64,000 nucleotides of DNA, taken from Paragyromitra xinjiangensis. Taxonomy: Eukaryota; Ascomycota; Pezizomycetes; Pezizales; Discinaceae. Positions 36,801 to 46,537 of this stretch are shown one piece after another; position 1 is the stretch's first letter, and every line of letters starts with the position of its first letter. The stretch is taken from the NCBI GenBank assembly GCA_038503065.1, contig JBCAMK010000018.1:868001-932000 (forward strand), in the 5' to 3' direction. Below the pieces are notes generated by a model. It saw nothing but the letters and a program-made list of their open reading frames with translations. It was not told where the DNA came from and did not search any database. The position numbers and the translations under genes are program-made.

Positions 36801-37252
36801 ATTATTTATTTATTTATTTATTGCTCATATTGCATAAATCCGTAACCGATATGGCATACAGTGAAAGGAAACCCCATGACCGCACAATAACTAACAAAGG
36901 AAAATCCTCCGTGAACATGAACCAACTAATTAGTAGATATCCACATCAGATATCCCTTTGCGAAAAACAGAAGAAACATAAATCAAAACAAAAATAACAA
37001 AAGGAAAATAACAAAAGAGGAAATAACAATTTTTATCTCAAAGTTCTACCGAACAGTAGAAATGAACGGAATATCAATCGACAGGGTAAAATCATAGGGA
37101 AATACTCAAACAGTTTTTATAATCAGAAATCCTCCACACGGTCATGTTCCATCTCACCCCACTTTCAGGGTATTCATCAGTTTTCTATCATCCTTCACCA
37201 TCGCATGCTTTAGGCCTATAGCCCGTTCTTACTAGCCGTTCTCTCTTTCTCC
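36801..37252 (-). other. LINE-D 3' UTR and TAAA tail, homologous to GO 3' UTRs
   Basis: On the minus strand: GGCTATAGGCCTAAAGCATGCG then ATGGTGAAGGA near 37225-37190; CGGAGGATTTTCC then TTAGTTATT near 36910-36885; then GGGGTTTCC, GTATGCCATATCGGTTACGG and AGCAATAAATAAATAAA at 36870-36801. Each block has a counterpart in the GO elements at the same relative place (for GO-1: 15930-15955, 16060-16078 and 16110-16182). Confidence 0.8.
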
Positions 37253-39201
37253 TTAGCTCTCTTCCTCTTCGTCGTTGTAGAGGTATATTCCTTGGTGGGA
37301 ATACCTGTTGTCTTCTTGTCGTTCCAGGGTCCAATTCCTGGTAGCAATTTGGGTTGGTGTGAGGAATGTTTCAATGGTGGCAGCCAGGCCAGCATTGGTA
37401 TGCATCGCAGTTCTCCATGTGAGTGGCATTGGTTTAAGGGCTGCTTTGAGTGCTTTGCGATGGGTAGGAAGTGGTTCCTGGCCACACTCTAGCAGTAGGT
37501 GTTGTGGTGTTTGGTTATCGAAGCCACATTTGCATTTAGTGTCTTCAATGTTGTTGGTAGGGATTCTGGCGAGGTAGGATTTGGTGTATCCATGTCCGGT
37601 TCTCATTTGAGTGATGGTGGAGGCTGTTCTTCTGGGGATGTTTCCCCTCAGCGGGGCACTTGGTTTCAGTGCTGGTTGTCCGTAGTAGCTGCGGCTTTTC
37701 TTTGCCTGCTTCCATTTGGCTTTCCATGTCGTCAGGGAGTGTTCCTTGATGTTTCTCTTGAGGTATGTGATGGAGGTGAGGACATCTGATTCCATCCTGG
37801 TTCCTTGGGCTCCTATCTTGGCGAGCTTATCAGCTAGCTCGTTGCCGGCAACATTGACATGTCCTGGTACCCAATAAACATGGGTTTTGATGCCACTGTC
37901 TTCAAGTTGGAGCAAGTTGTTGCGAGCTTCAATGACCAGGTGTTGGCCTGGCATAGGGAGGGGTGTTGTCACTCGTTGTACTGCTGCTTGGTTGTCACAG
38001 TAGATGTAGACATCATTTGTCAGGTGAGGTGATCGCTGTACTTGTAGGATTGCATGCTTAGTGGCTTTTGCAATACCATAAAGTTCTGCGTCGAAGACTT
38101 CATTTTCTTTGCCAAGGTGGTAGGATTTGTTGACCACAGAGTGACCTCTGCGGAAACCAGCAACTCCAGCTCCTGTTTTGCCTTCCAGGAGGGAGCCATC
38201 AGTGTAGAATACTAGGCGATCAGTCCTAGTACTGTCTCCAGCTGTGTGGTTCCGATGATTTTCTGCTGCCGCGTCTTTGTCTGCAGGGTCAATGTAGATG
38301 TCTATGGTGTTTTGGTGCCATGGTGGGCATGCCAGATTGTCTACGCATTCAATCTCTGATTGTGGCTGGACCCATTTGTTGGTAGATGCCAGTATCCTAT
38401 GTAGTCTTGTTTCGTATTTGGGGGAGGTGGTGGTTTGGTGCCATGGTGTGTTGTTGGAGCTATCTGGGTTGTCGTTTTCCTGGGTTGAAGGCCAGGAATC
38501 AGGGCAGAGGGAGGTGATGGGATGGGTGTTGGGTAGGGAAAGGACTCGGAGTGCATATTTCCTTTGCAACTCGTCCAATCTGATTGGGGTAGGGAGGAGT
38601 CCTGTCTCTGCTTCCAGGGCATGGACAGGTGAGGTTCTGAAGGCTCCAGCAATCTTGCGCATTGCTTGATTCTGGACTTTCTGGATGGTGTTGCTGAGTC
38701 CAATCTGCCTGTTCCACCATACTTCAGCTCCGAAGTCACTGATGGTGGCTACACAGGTTTGGTAGAGTTGGCGGAGTGCTTTGTAACTCAGTCCTTTTTC
38801 TGTGCTTGCGAGACGGGAGATAGCCATGAAGGCTCGAAGTGCGGAGGCAGCTTTGGTCTTCACATGATGCTTGAATGTGAGTTGGCGGTCAAACCAGACA
38901 CCCAGCCATCACTGGACATCTGCAGCCTCAATCACGTTGCCATCAGGCATTGTAACTTTGGCTTCATCAGAGGTGTCAGTTGTTCGTCTGGAGTGGAAGT
39001 GAGTGAGTTCTGTCTTTGGATTGTCAAAGTACAAGGCATTTTTCTCACCCCATTCGGAGGAGGTGAGTGCCATTGCTTCCAGTGTTCGAGAGTTTTCTGC
39101 TTCAGACTTTCCTGTAACCAGAAGGCCCACATCATCAACATAGCTGGGGCAGGTGGAATCAGGATATTTTTCTTCTAGCTCGTTGAACAACGGAGCCAGG
39201 T

Positions 39202-41457
39202 TTATTTATTTATTTATTATTCATACTCGCATGCATCCGAAACGGATATGGCGTACAGTAGAAGAAAACCCAACAGAAACATAAAAGAAACAAAACAAAA
39301 CTAACTAATCCTCCGCGAATTCCAACTCAGCCTCTTCTAGGCTCATCATCAGTTTAGTAGTTAATACCCTGATCTAGTGACCTCTCCCACAAGTCAAGAC
39401 TACCCTGGGCATTGTTCATTCACCATCGCTTGCTTTGTGCCTATAGCACAGCCCACTTCCAATCCAAAAACCAGAAAGGACAAACGAAATCGTAAGGGTG
39501 TAGGAAAGACTTATTGTTGCATGCGATTCTGTCGTTCGCTAGCAGCAAGTCTAGCTGCAGTGAGTGAGGGGCATCCTGGGGAATTGCCCTTATGTTGTTC
39601 GCCACAGTTAGTGCAGCGGATGGTGGTGTGGAGGCATGGGGATCCCTTGACAGTGCAAGAGGATTTGCCACAGGTATGTTGTGACGCTGTATGTGGCCCA
39701 GCACAGATGGTACAAATGGGGGTCTTGCTGGTACAACGTTGTTGGTGGTGCCCGAAGGCAAGGCAGTGAGTGCATTGGGTGTCTTGTCCAAAGCGAAGAT
39801 ATTTGGAAACCTTGAGGCGGCGTCCGAAAAGGGAGAGCCCTCTCTCAAGGGCAGTGGTGGCAGGTTGTTTCCCCTGAATGGTAAGAACCATTGAGGAAGC
39901 CTGTTTGCCCTCTCTCTGTTCTGGTCTGGTGAGCCAGCGAGGGTTGCGCATGAGGGTGGTGCCAGGGTTGAACTGTTCAACCTCTGACCTGATATGTTGG
40001 AAACCTTCTTCGCCAGAAGGGATGGAGGTTGGGACGTTGTGCAGAACAACTTGGAAGAGAGTGACTTCCTTCTCCAAGCTGTTTGCATTCGGGATGGTAG
40101 ATCTCACAATCTCCTCAAGCTTTGATCTCTGCTTGAGGAGTGTGTCGGAGGTGGTGGTGGTAACAGCAATAAGCTGAACATGGTGGGCAGGTGTGAATCG
40201 CACCTCTGCAATCAATGGGCTTTCTAGGGCTGCATTGACTGCATTGCGAATGGTGAGTGGGGTGATGTCCTCAGGAATGGGTAGACCATTCCTAGTGATG
40301 ATAAGGGTGCGGTCGCGTTTGGGGGGCGTTGTGGGTGTTTTGGAGGCTTTGGAGGCCTTGGGGGCGGTCTTGGAAGCCTTTTTTGAGGCAACCTGGGCCC
40401 AGGAGTGTGGTGCAGGCGCTGGGGCAGCTGCTGGAGGTGGGGGGAGTGAGGAGGAGCCAGAGGCAGAGGCCAAGATGGTAGTTAGGGCGCGTTTCTGCTC
40501 CAGATCTGCTACTTTGGCTGTGAGGGTTGCAATCTTTTCCACAAGTGCAGGGTCGTTGTGGAAGACTGGAGGTGGTGGAGGAGTCCTGGCTGCTTTTTCA
40601 AGCCTGCGGATGGTTTTGAGCATCTGCTTGATGCAGGCCCGGTATTCATGAAGGGTTGCAGCAAGCTGGACAACAGCATCTGCAATCTTGGGGGTGGTGT
40701 TGAGGATGGGGGGGGTGAATTCTTCCTCCGTTTCACTCTCAGATTCAGTCATCTCATGATCCTGAGAGTCTGGGGGGAGTGGGAGGGATTCAAAGTCCTG
40801 GAGAGCAACTGCAGGACGCAGTGGGAGAGTCTGGGTGGGAGTCTGCTCAGGGTCTCCATGGTGGAGGGCAGAAAATCGCGAATTGGGGGGTGTGGTAGGT
40901 GCTGTGGGTGTTGTGGGGGTGGTAAAGGGCGAAATTGCGCCAGGAGAGGGAGACTGAAAGCCTCTGCCTCTCCCTCTGCCTCTAGATGAAGAGGAAGACA
41001 TAGAGGGGTCCTGAACCGACAGGAGGAGGTGGGGTGTATGGGGGGTGTTGCTGTGGGGCCCTGGGGGGGTCCCTAGCGAAGTGGGAGGGTGGGAGAAGCA
41101 GGAAGTGTCAACAACTTCTGCAAATCTGCTCCGATCCGGACGAACGAGAGGGCGATCGAACGGGCGCGCTGTGGGGAGTCCAAAAAGCCCGGGGTCGAGC
41201 TAATCGGACGAAAACTCGTGGAGTTATGAGGTCTTGCAAGATCTCAAGATTTGAGGTGTAGGGGGGGAAAAGAGGGGTAAAACAGCGAATTCAACAACCA
41301 CTTTTGCAAATCGAGAGCGATTTCGACGTGCAATAGCAGGAATGAACGAGGGCAGCGAGGCGAGTCCGAATAACCAAAAAGTAGAGCAATCGGAGTTAAA
41401 CTGGTGGAGTTGTGACCAAAAAGTCACTTTGGCGTTGTTGTTGTCGGTTGGATGGGT
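39202..41457 (-). mobile_element. GO-4: full-length ORF1-only element in LINE-D ORF2
   Basis: The TSD AACGGAGCCAGGT is at 39189-39201 and 41458-41470. It is 2.26 kb on the minus strand: 5' end at 41457 (ACCCATCC then AACCGACAACAACAACGCC), ORF1 at 41001-39511, a 3' UTR, and a TAAA-type tail at about 39202-39220. Excision with one TSD restores the LINE-D RT frame between the GIPQGSPTSP and YVDD motifs. Confidence 0.93.
39511..41001 (-). CDS. GO-4 ORF1: Gag-like zinc-knuckle protein, 496 aa, divergent subfamily
   Basis: It has an MSSSSSRGRGRGRGF start, then QSPSPGAISPF, an acidic DHEMTESESETEEEF block, a coiled-coil-like segment, a Lys/Ala/Pro linker, the core KRDRTLIITRNGLPIPED and knuckles CTHCLAFGHHQQRC, CTICAGPH and CTNCGEQH. 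The C-terminal half differs from GO-1, 2, 3 and 5 at many positions (for example RRLKVSKYLRFGQD versus LRHKVTKYLRFGPD). It represents a second GO subfamily. Confidence 0.92.
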   Translation of the reverse strand: MSSSSSRGRGRGRGFQSPSPGAISPFTTPTTPTAPTTPPNSRFSALHHGDPEQTPTQTLPLRPAVALQDFESLPLPPDSQDHEMTESESETEEEFTPPILNTTPKIADAVVQLAATLHEYRACIKQMLKTIRRLEKAARTPPPPPVFHNDPALVEKIATLTAKVADLEQKRALTTILASASGSSSLPPPPAAAPAPAPHSWAQVASKKASKTAPKASKASKTPTTPPKRDRTLIITRNGLPIPEDITPLTIRNAVNAALESPLIAEVRFTPAHHVQLIAVTTTTSDTLLKQRSKLEEIVRSTIPNANSLEKEVTLFQVVLHNVPTSIPSGEEGFQHIRSEVEQFNPGTTLMRNPRWLTRPEQREGKQASSMVLTIQGKQPATTALERGLSLFGRRLKVSKYLRFGQDTQCTHCLAFGHHQQRCTSKTPICTICAGPHTASQHTCGKSSCTVKGSPCLHTTIRCTNCGEQHKGNSPGCPSLTAARLAASERQNRMQQ

Positions 41458-43500
41458 AACGGAGCCAGGTAGAGGAGGAAGAGGATAGGGGAGGTGGGGG
41501 ATCCTTGTGGGATGCCAGTTTGAATGGGTGCCATGGATTCAATTTCACCGTCGAATGCCATGCAGGCTGTTCGATTGCTGAGGAAGGAGTCCACCCATCG
41601 GCAGATGGGAAGTGGGAGGTCCAGTTCTATCATGGTCTTGATCAGTCGTCGTTTGAATACAAAATCATATGCACCTTTCACGTCCATACAAAGTGCAGAG
41701 AGTGTTAGGCCTTTCTTTTTGGCTGCATCGGCAAGCGTGCTGATAAGCATGCAAGCATCCACAGCTGATCTTTTTGGTCGACCTCCAATTTGCCATCTAT
41801 GGAGAAGGTGATATCTTTCTGCCATAAATGCTAATCGGGTTGCTATGATCTTTTCTGAGACTTTGCCAAGGCAGTTGAGGAGTGATACTGGTCTGTAGGC
41901 TTTTGCTATCGTATAGTCAGGTTTATTGGCCTTTCTGATGATTGCAATTGTAGCTTCGCGCCATATGGTTGGGTGGTATCCTGCTTTCATGGTGGCTTTG
42001 TAGAAGGAATTGAACTGCGTTGGGTCGACTTGGTATGCTTTTTGAATGGATAGGAAGCCAATTCCATCAGGTCCAGGGGCTTTCTTTGGTGCTGAGGTCA
42101 TGATTGCTCTCCGAATCTCATCGTTGGTGAGGTCTTTCCATGGGATCTTGTGTTTTCCTGCTGGAACAGGTTCATCAAGTTCCACTGAGGGAGGGGGAGG
42201 GAATAGAGTTGCTCGGAAGAGATTGGCTTTCTCTTCAAAGGTTTTGGACTCTTGGAGGGTGGTGGGATTGTGTAGGGTGGGGGTGCGTTCACATCTGCGA
42301 GGCTTGGTGTACCTCATTGCTGTGAAGACATCTTTTCCGTGAGCTTCTTCTAGGAATGTATTCCAGTGTTCACTTTTTGCTGTTCTGATTCGTCTGAAGT
42401 AGGATGTTCGCAGGTTTTTGAATCTTCGCCACATGGCTGGAGTCTGATCTGTTCTCCAGTCCATGAGGGCTGTCTTCATATGTCTGCGTCCTTCTTTGAT
42501 GTCTTCATTCCACCAAGGTTTGGCGAAGGGCGATGGTTTTCGTTTGGGTACATGGATGTTGGCAGCTGCTATGATTGAATCTCGTAGGTGTTGAGCTGCC
42601 TCGTCTAGGTTTGAATGGGTTGGGTGGGAGTGTAGGAACTCCCAGGTGTCTTTAGTAGTGATGGAGGAAAGGGTGAAAGTTTGTTGGAAGCCGTCCCAGT
42701 CCGCCTTGGCCCAATTAAATTGTTCCGTTGATGGTGGGGGGGCACATTCCAAAGAGTTGGAAGCAATTTCAAACTGAACAACTTCATGGTCGGATCCTGT
42801 TGCAAGGTCTTCCATGACTGCCCAGTTCATAATCAAGTCTGTCATTGGTGAGGAGGAGAAGGCAAGATCCAAACGGATCTGCCAGTGCCTGTTGGGTAGT
42901 TGTAGGTATAAATGTCAGGCTCGTTAATGAGGGTGTAGTTGAATTCTTCTAGTATAGCTAGAAGAGCTTCATGTCGTTTTGGTGAACGGACTCGTGAGTC
43001 CCAGAGAGGATGGTGGGCATTGAAGTCTCCTGCCATGATACAGCGTTCTGGTAGCTTTAGTCCCACAAGTACACGTTCAACTGTGTATTGCGGGTGGCTG
43101 TCAGGAGATCATTGTGATGCTGCAGGTTGTTCATTGTAGATGTTGAGGAGGGTAAAGGAAGGAATGGAGGGGGTTGACAGCTCTATGGCCTGTACATCTT
43201 CGTTATTGATGATGTCGGGCGTTGGCTGATATTTCAGGGAGAGGTTGGATTTTGATATAAAGGTCATGGTTTGAGGGCGGTTAATACAGCTTGGAATCAT
43301 TCTTGCGAATGACCCATGAGATATTGATGTCCAGGAGTTTGGTGGTGTGTCAGGGGAAGTATCGGGCATAACAAAGGGTTCTTGAATAATAACTATATCA
43401 GCCGTTTCTGAGGCTGAGTTGAGGAGGGATAACATAACATTTTGGTTTCTTCGGCAGTTGTGTTGCATCAGGCAGATCTTGTGTGGGTTTGGTTGCACAA

Positions 43501-45105
43501 TCATTGTTCCACCATGATGTCTTTTTCAGTTCGGGAGAGGTCTGGGCGTGCAACACAGGATCTGTCAGTGGCTTTATGTGTGCCACCACAGTTGATGCAT
43601 TTGGGAGGCATGTGGGCGCAGGAGTCAGTGGCTCTGCAAGTCTCACAGAAGTGCTTGTTGGTAGCATGGTCGTGTCCACAGTAGGCACAGGCTGGCTTGG
43701 TGGAGGGGCATCTCTGGAACTTGTGTCCAAACTTTTGACAGTTAGAACATTGGTCCCCAGGGCGCGCAGTCAAGTAGGCTCCGGTCCTGTGTCTTTGGCC
43801 GAAGATGAGGATTCCGTTTTTGGTCAGTTTGTTGTACATGCTTTTGCTGGTGATGGCAATCATCACCGAGCTGTGGGACTTTCCGTTTCTCTTGTCGGGG
43901 TGGGTCATGTAGCGAGGAGGTGCTGCCAGTTTGAGATCACTGTTTTGGTATTCCAGTTCATTTTGCAGGTCGCTCATGCCGGTACGATTGTCGGGGTATT
44001 CCATGATTGGGACTCCGTGGATGGCAACCTTGTGCCAGGACTCCTGTTTGGAGAGAAAGAGAGCTTTCTCATCGCTTTCCTTCACAACTTTCTCAATGGT
44101 GGCCTTGTGCAGGTCAAAGTCAGTGCTGGTGAATCCATTGCGAGTGTAGAGCAGGAGATTTGCTTTCAGGTTCCAGGAGATTCCTGAGATCTGGAGGCTT
44201 TCTGGTGCTTTGGCAGTCAGGAGTTCTTTGTTGATGGTGTTGCGCAGGACAAGGAGATTGAGGCTTTCTTCTTTCTGATCACCACTGCGTTGGACAATCA
44301 TGTTCTTGGTGAGTTCTGGGGTTGGAGTTGTGGGGGTGTCAGTGTTGGCCTTCGCAGGCTTTCCATCTTTCGCCACAGTGGCCCAAGTCTTTGGTGCAGG
44401 AGGTGGAGGAGGGGGAGGAGGTGCTGGCGCGTTTTCAGTTGCCTTTCCCTTTCCCTTGTTCTTCTTGGGTTGTTGGGGAGCGGTGGGGATTGTTGTTGCT
44501 GTGATTGCTGGTACGACAGGAGTTGCTTTCAGGGTGCGGTGGATTGAATCCACTTTCCCGATCACAGTGTGGCTCATGGAGCCCAGGGAGGTTGAGATTT
44601 GGGTGGTGAGGTTGCTAACCATCATCTTGAGCTCAGCGATTTCCTTGTTCAGGTGTTCATTCTGTGCCATGAGGTGTTGGTTGACATCGTTTTGACTCAT
44701 TGGGAGTGCAAAGTAGCTGGGAGTGCGTTTGGGAGGGGGAGCAGATTGCTGTTGGTTGCCAAAGGTTCTCTTTGACGGGCCAGCTGCGGATCTGGTCCTG
44801 GTCATTGGTTCTGGCTCGTAGGTGAGGTCAATTCCTCCCAAAGTGTTTCTAAATGATAGAGGATGTGTGGGGGAGTTGCCAGCTGAGGAGAAGAATGGTG
44901 GTGGGAGTGTAATCTTGCGAGCAAATGGAGCCGGGAGAGGTTTGGTGGTGGAGGAAATAGGGTCGCTGCTCATGATGTCTGGAGCATGCTGGCTGACGTT
45001 CAAGAATCGGTTGGTGGCCGTCATGGTAGGGCTGGAGGGAGGTGAAGATGGAGGTACGACAGGAAGTTCCGTGTCGTCTTGCATTTCATCCCCGTGGGCA
45101 GACAT
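43501..45105 (-). CDS. LINE-D ORF1: Gag-like zinc-knuckle protein, 534 aa
   Basis: It starts at ATG 45105 (MSAHGDEMQDD). The N-terminus is acidic and Ser/Pro-rich, with a basic Pro-rich part. A Gln/Asn-containing coiled-coil stretch (about residues 150-185) and a Lys/Pro/Ala linker with a poly-Pro run follow. The ORF1 core comes next, then knuckles CSNCQKFGHKFQRC (CX2CX4HX4C), CAYCGHDH and CINCGGTH. It is fully open. It is only distantly similar to GO ORF1 in the core, although the 3' UTRs are alike. Confidence 0.9.
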   Translation of the reverse strand: MSAHGDEMQDDTELPVVPPSSPPSSPTMTATNRFLNVSQHAPDIMSSDPISSTTKPLPAPFARKITLPPPFFSSAGNSPTHPLSFRNTLGGIDLTYEPEPMTRTRSAAGPSKRTFGNQQQSAPPPKRTPSYFALPMSQNDVNQHLMAQNEHLNKEIAELKMMVSNLTTQISTSLGSMSHTVIGKVDSIHRTLKATPVVPAITATTIPTAPQQPKKNKGKGKATENAPAPPPPPPPPAPKTWATVAKDGKPAKANTDTPTTPTPELTKNMIVQRSGDQKEESLNLLVLRNTINKELLTAKAPESLQISGISWNLKANLLLYTRNGFTSTDFDLHKATIEKVVKESDEKALFLSKQESWHKVAIHGVPIMEYPDNRTGMSDLQNELEYQNSDLKLAAPPRYMTHPDKRNGKSHSSVMIAITSKSMYNKLTKNGILIFGQRHRTGAYLTARPGDQCSNCQKFGHKFQRCPSTKPACAYCGHDHATNKHFCETCRATDSCAHMPPKCINCGGTHKATDRSCVARPDLSRTEKDIMVEQ

Positions 45106-45660
45106 GGTTCCGGAAATTTTCGGAAATTTTCGTGTAACGGATACTAAAAATAAATTGCCGAGACAAAAGTTGATTGGACGTTGAAGACCGGAGGCTGATT
45201 GGGTTCCACCGATGGAATGTTCCAGAAGGTAGCAGGTGATGTGCTGTCAGTCAGAATTGCAATATTCCGAGATTTCTGGCGATTTTCGGCGATAAAATGA
45301 GTACTACTCGGGCGCCTGTGGGCCGATTTGGCTGAAACTAAAATCCTGGGCCGTAGTATGTAGGCGGCGTGGATGTGCAAGTTTCAAGTCAATCGGACAA
45401 GAACTGGTTGACTGGCGACGATTTTGAGGGGGGGCTCGGCGGGTTTTTTGGTGGGGTGAGCCCCAAAGAGGGGAAATGATGGGGAAAATCACAACAACTT
45501 CTGCAATAGAAGAGATGGATTTCCCAGGAGGTGTAGAAGGGGGTAAAAGGGGGCGCTGATTCCGAATATGAAGTCGGTTTGATGATATCTCTGTTGGTTG
45601 TGGAGTTATTTTCGAAAATTCGTCCTGGTAGAATGGTTGTCGCTAGAAAGGAGGGTCTGT
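45106..45660 (-). other. LINE-D 5' UTR
   Basis: This is noncoding sequence upstream of ORF1 ATG. On the minus strand it has phrases resembling the GO 5' UTR: ATAACTCCAC, a CCGACTTCATATTCGG element and an AGAAGTTGTTG stretch. No ORF is supported. Its right border with the Plavaka element is not sharply visible. Confidence 0.6.
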
Positions 45661-45681
45661 GTCGGCCTCTAGGAGGCCGAC

Positions 45682-46537
45682 GGATGTCATTCATGATCCA
45701 TGCCTAGTTTAGCAATAGACCTCCACAAAATCATGAGCTGTGGTAAATCGCACGCCAGCAAATAGCAGATATCCTGCACCAACAAAATCGGGTATAATAA
45801 TTGCAGCAAATGATTATAATGATACAAGCCGACTTCTCTGGAGTCGGTGCACGACCTCCCTAGTACACAGCGAGAATCAACGATCAATCACACGAAGTTC
45901 GTCGAGAGGCAGGAAGGGGTATCATACCAACGGGTAATGTATAAACCGCGTCCAAAAAATAGTACAACAGCCAAAATAAAGACTAATAATAATAATAATA
46001 ATACACGCCCACCTCCCACAGGCCGGCACGAGCCGTGCTAAAACCCACGATCAGCTTCTCATTGTCGCCACTAAATCAACAGACATGGGAGAGGATGCCT
46101 TACCAACAAATACAGTATCAACTGCGACTAAGAGGTAGGAAAGTAGCACAAATAAACGAGGAAAAGGGGGTAATAGATACAAACATTAGTAATAATGGTA
46201 TTGACAGGTACAGCCCGGCCTCTCAGAGGTCGGCGAAAGGTATATATATATAGATCCCTAGCCTGAATCAGTAATCAATCACCGCGACTCTATTGATAAA
46301 GGAAGGAAATAGCTTACCAGCGAGTAATAGAAATCTTGCCACCACATAGAAATACCCAAGCCCAACCGAAGGAAAAGAGGAAGAAAAAAAAAAACGCCTT
46401 CTGCACCTCCTTGCCGGCTTCTAGCAAGCCGGCACCCACCCACCTAGTCCCCCAAAAAATACTGAAATATATACCTTACGAGCAAATGAAAAAAAAACTC
46501 CCCCACCGTGCAGCAGCGACCTTAGGAAGGCCGGCAG
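45682..46537. other. Plavaka left noncoding region
   Basis: No gene is supported over these roughly 850 bases. They hold four palindromes (45828, 46213, 46412, 46516), a (TAA)n microsatellite near 45989-46002, a short (TA)n at about 46241-46251 and A-rich stretches. The spacing of palindromes (100-400 bp) is typical of subterminal transposase-binding repeats (inference). Confidence 0.65.

Larger units (their letters stand above)
37253..43504 (-). pseudogene. LINE-D ORF2: endonuclease, RT, RNase H (two stops, one frameshift, GO-4 insertion)
   Basis: The ATG at 43504 overlaps the ORF1 stop as ATGA. The endonuclease N-terminus (MQHNCRRNQNV, IIQEPFVMP) ends at a TGA at 43109-43111, and the frame resumes with IMAGDFNAHHPLWDSR. 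A one-base shift near 42870-42890 precedes LDLAFSSSP. The RT has AYRPVSLLNCLGK, MDVKGAYDFV and GIPQGSPTSP up to the GO-4 insertion, then YVDDVGLL (39190-38912), then a TGA at 38909-38911. The rest (38908-37253) has RNase H motifs (FYTDGSLLEG, FDAELYGIAKA, CDNQAAVQ, WVPGHVNVAGNELADKLA) and the knuckle CKCGFDNQTPQH. The two stops are consistent with CGA-to-TGA changes. Confidence 0.88.
36801..45660 (-). mobile_element. LINE-D: Tad1-like LINE, degenerate, carrying GO-4
   Basis: On the minus strand it has a 5' UTR (about 45660-45106), ORF1, ORF2 in pieces, a 3' UTR (37252-36823) and a TAAA tail (36822-36801). Without GO-4 it is about 6.6 kb. Its 5' UTR uses the same kind of phrases (ATAACTCCAC and similar) as the GO elements, and its 3' UTR carries the GO 3' blocks in the same order. 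ORF2 has two in-frame stops and one frameshift, so this copy is dead although ORF1 is open. The 5' border is approximate. Confidence 0.85.
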
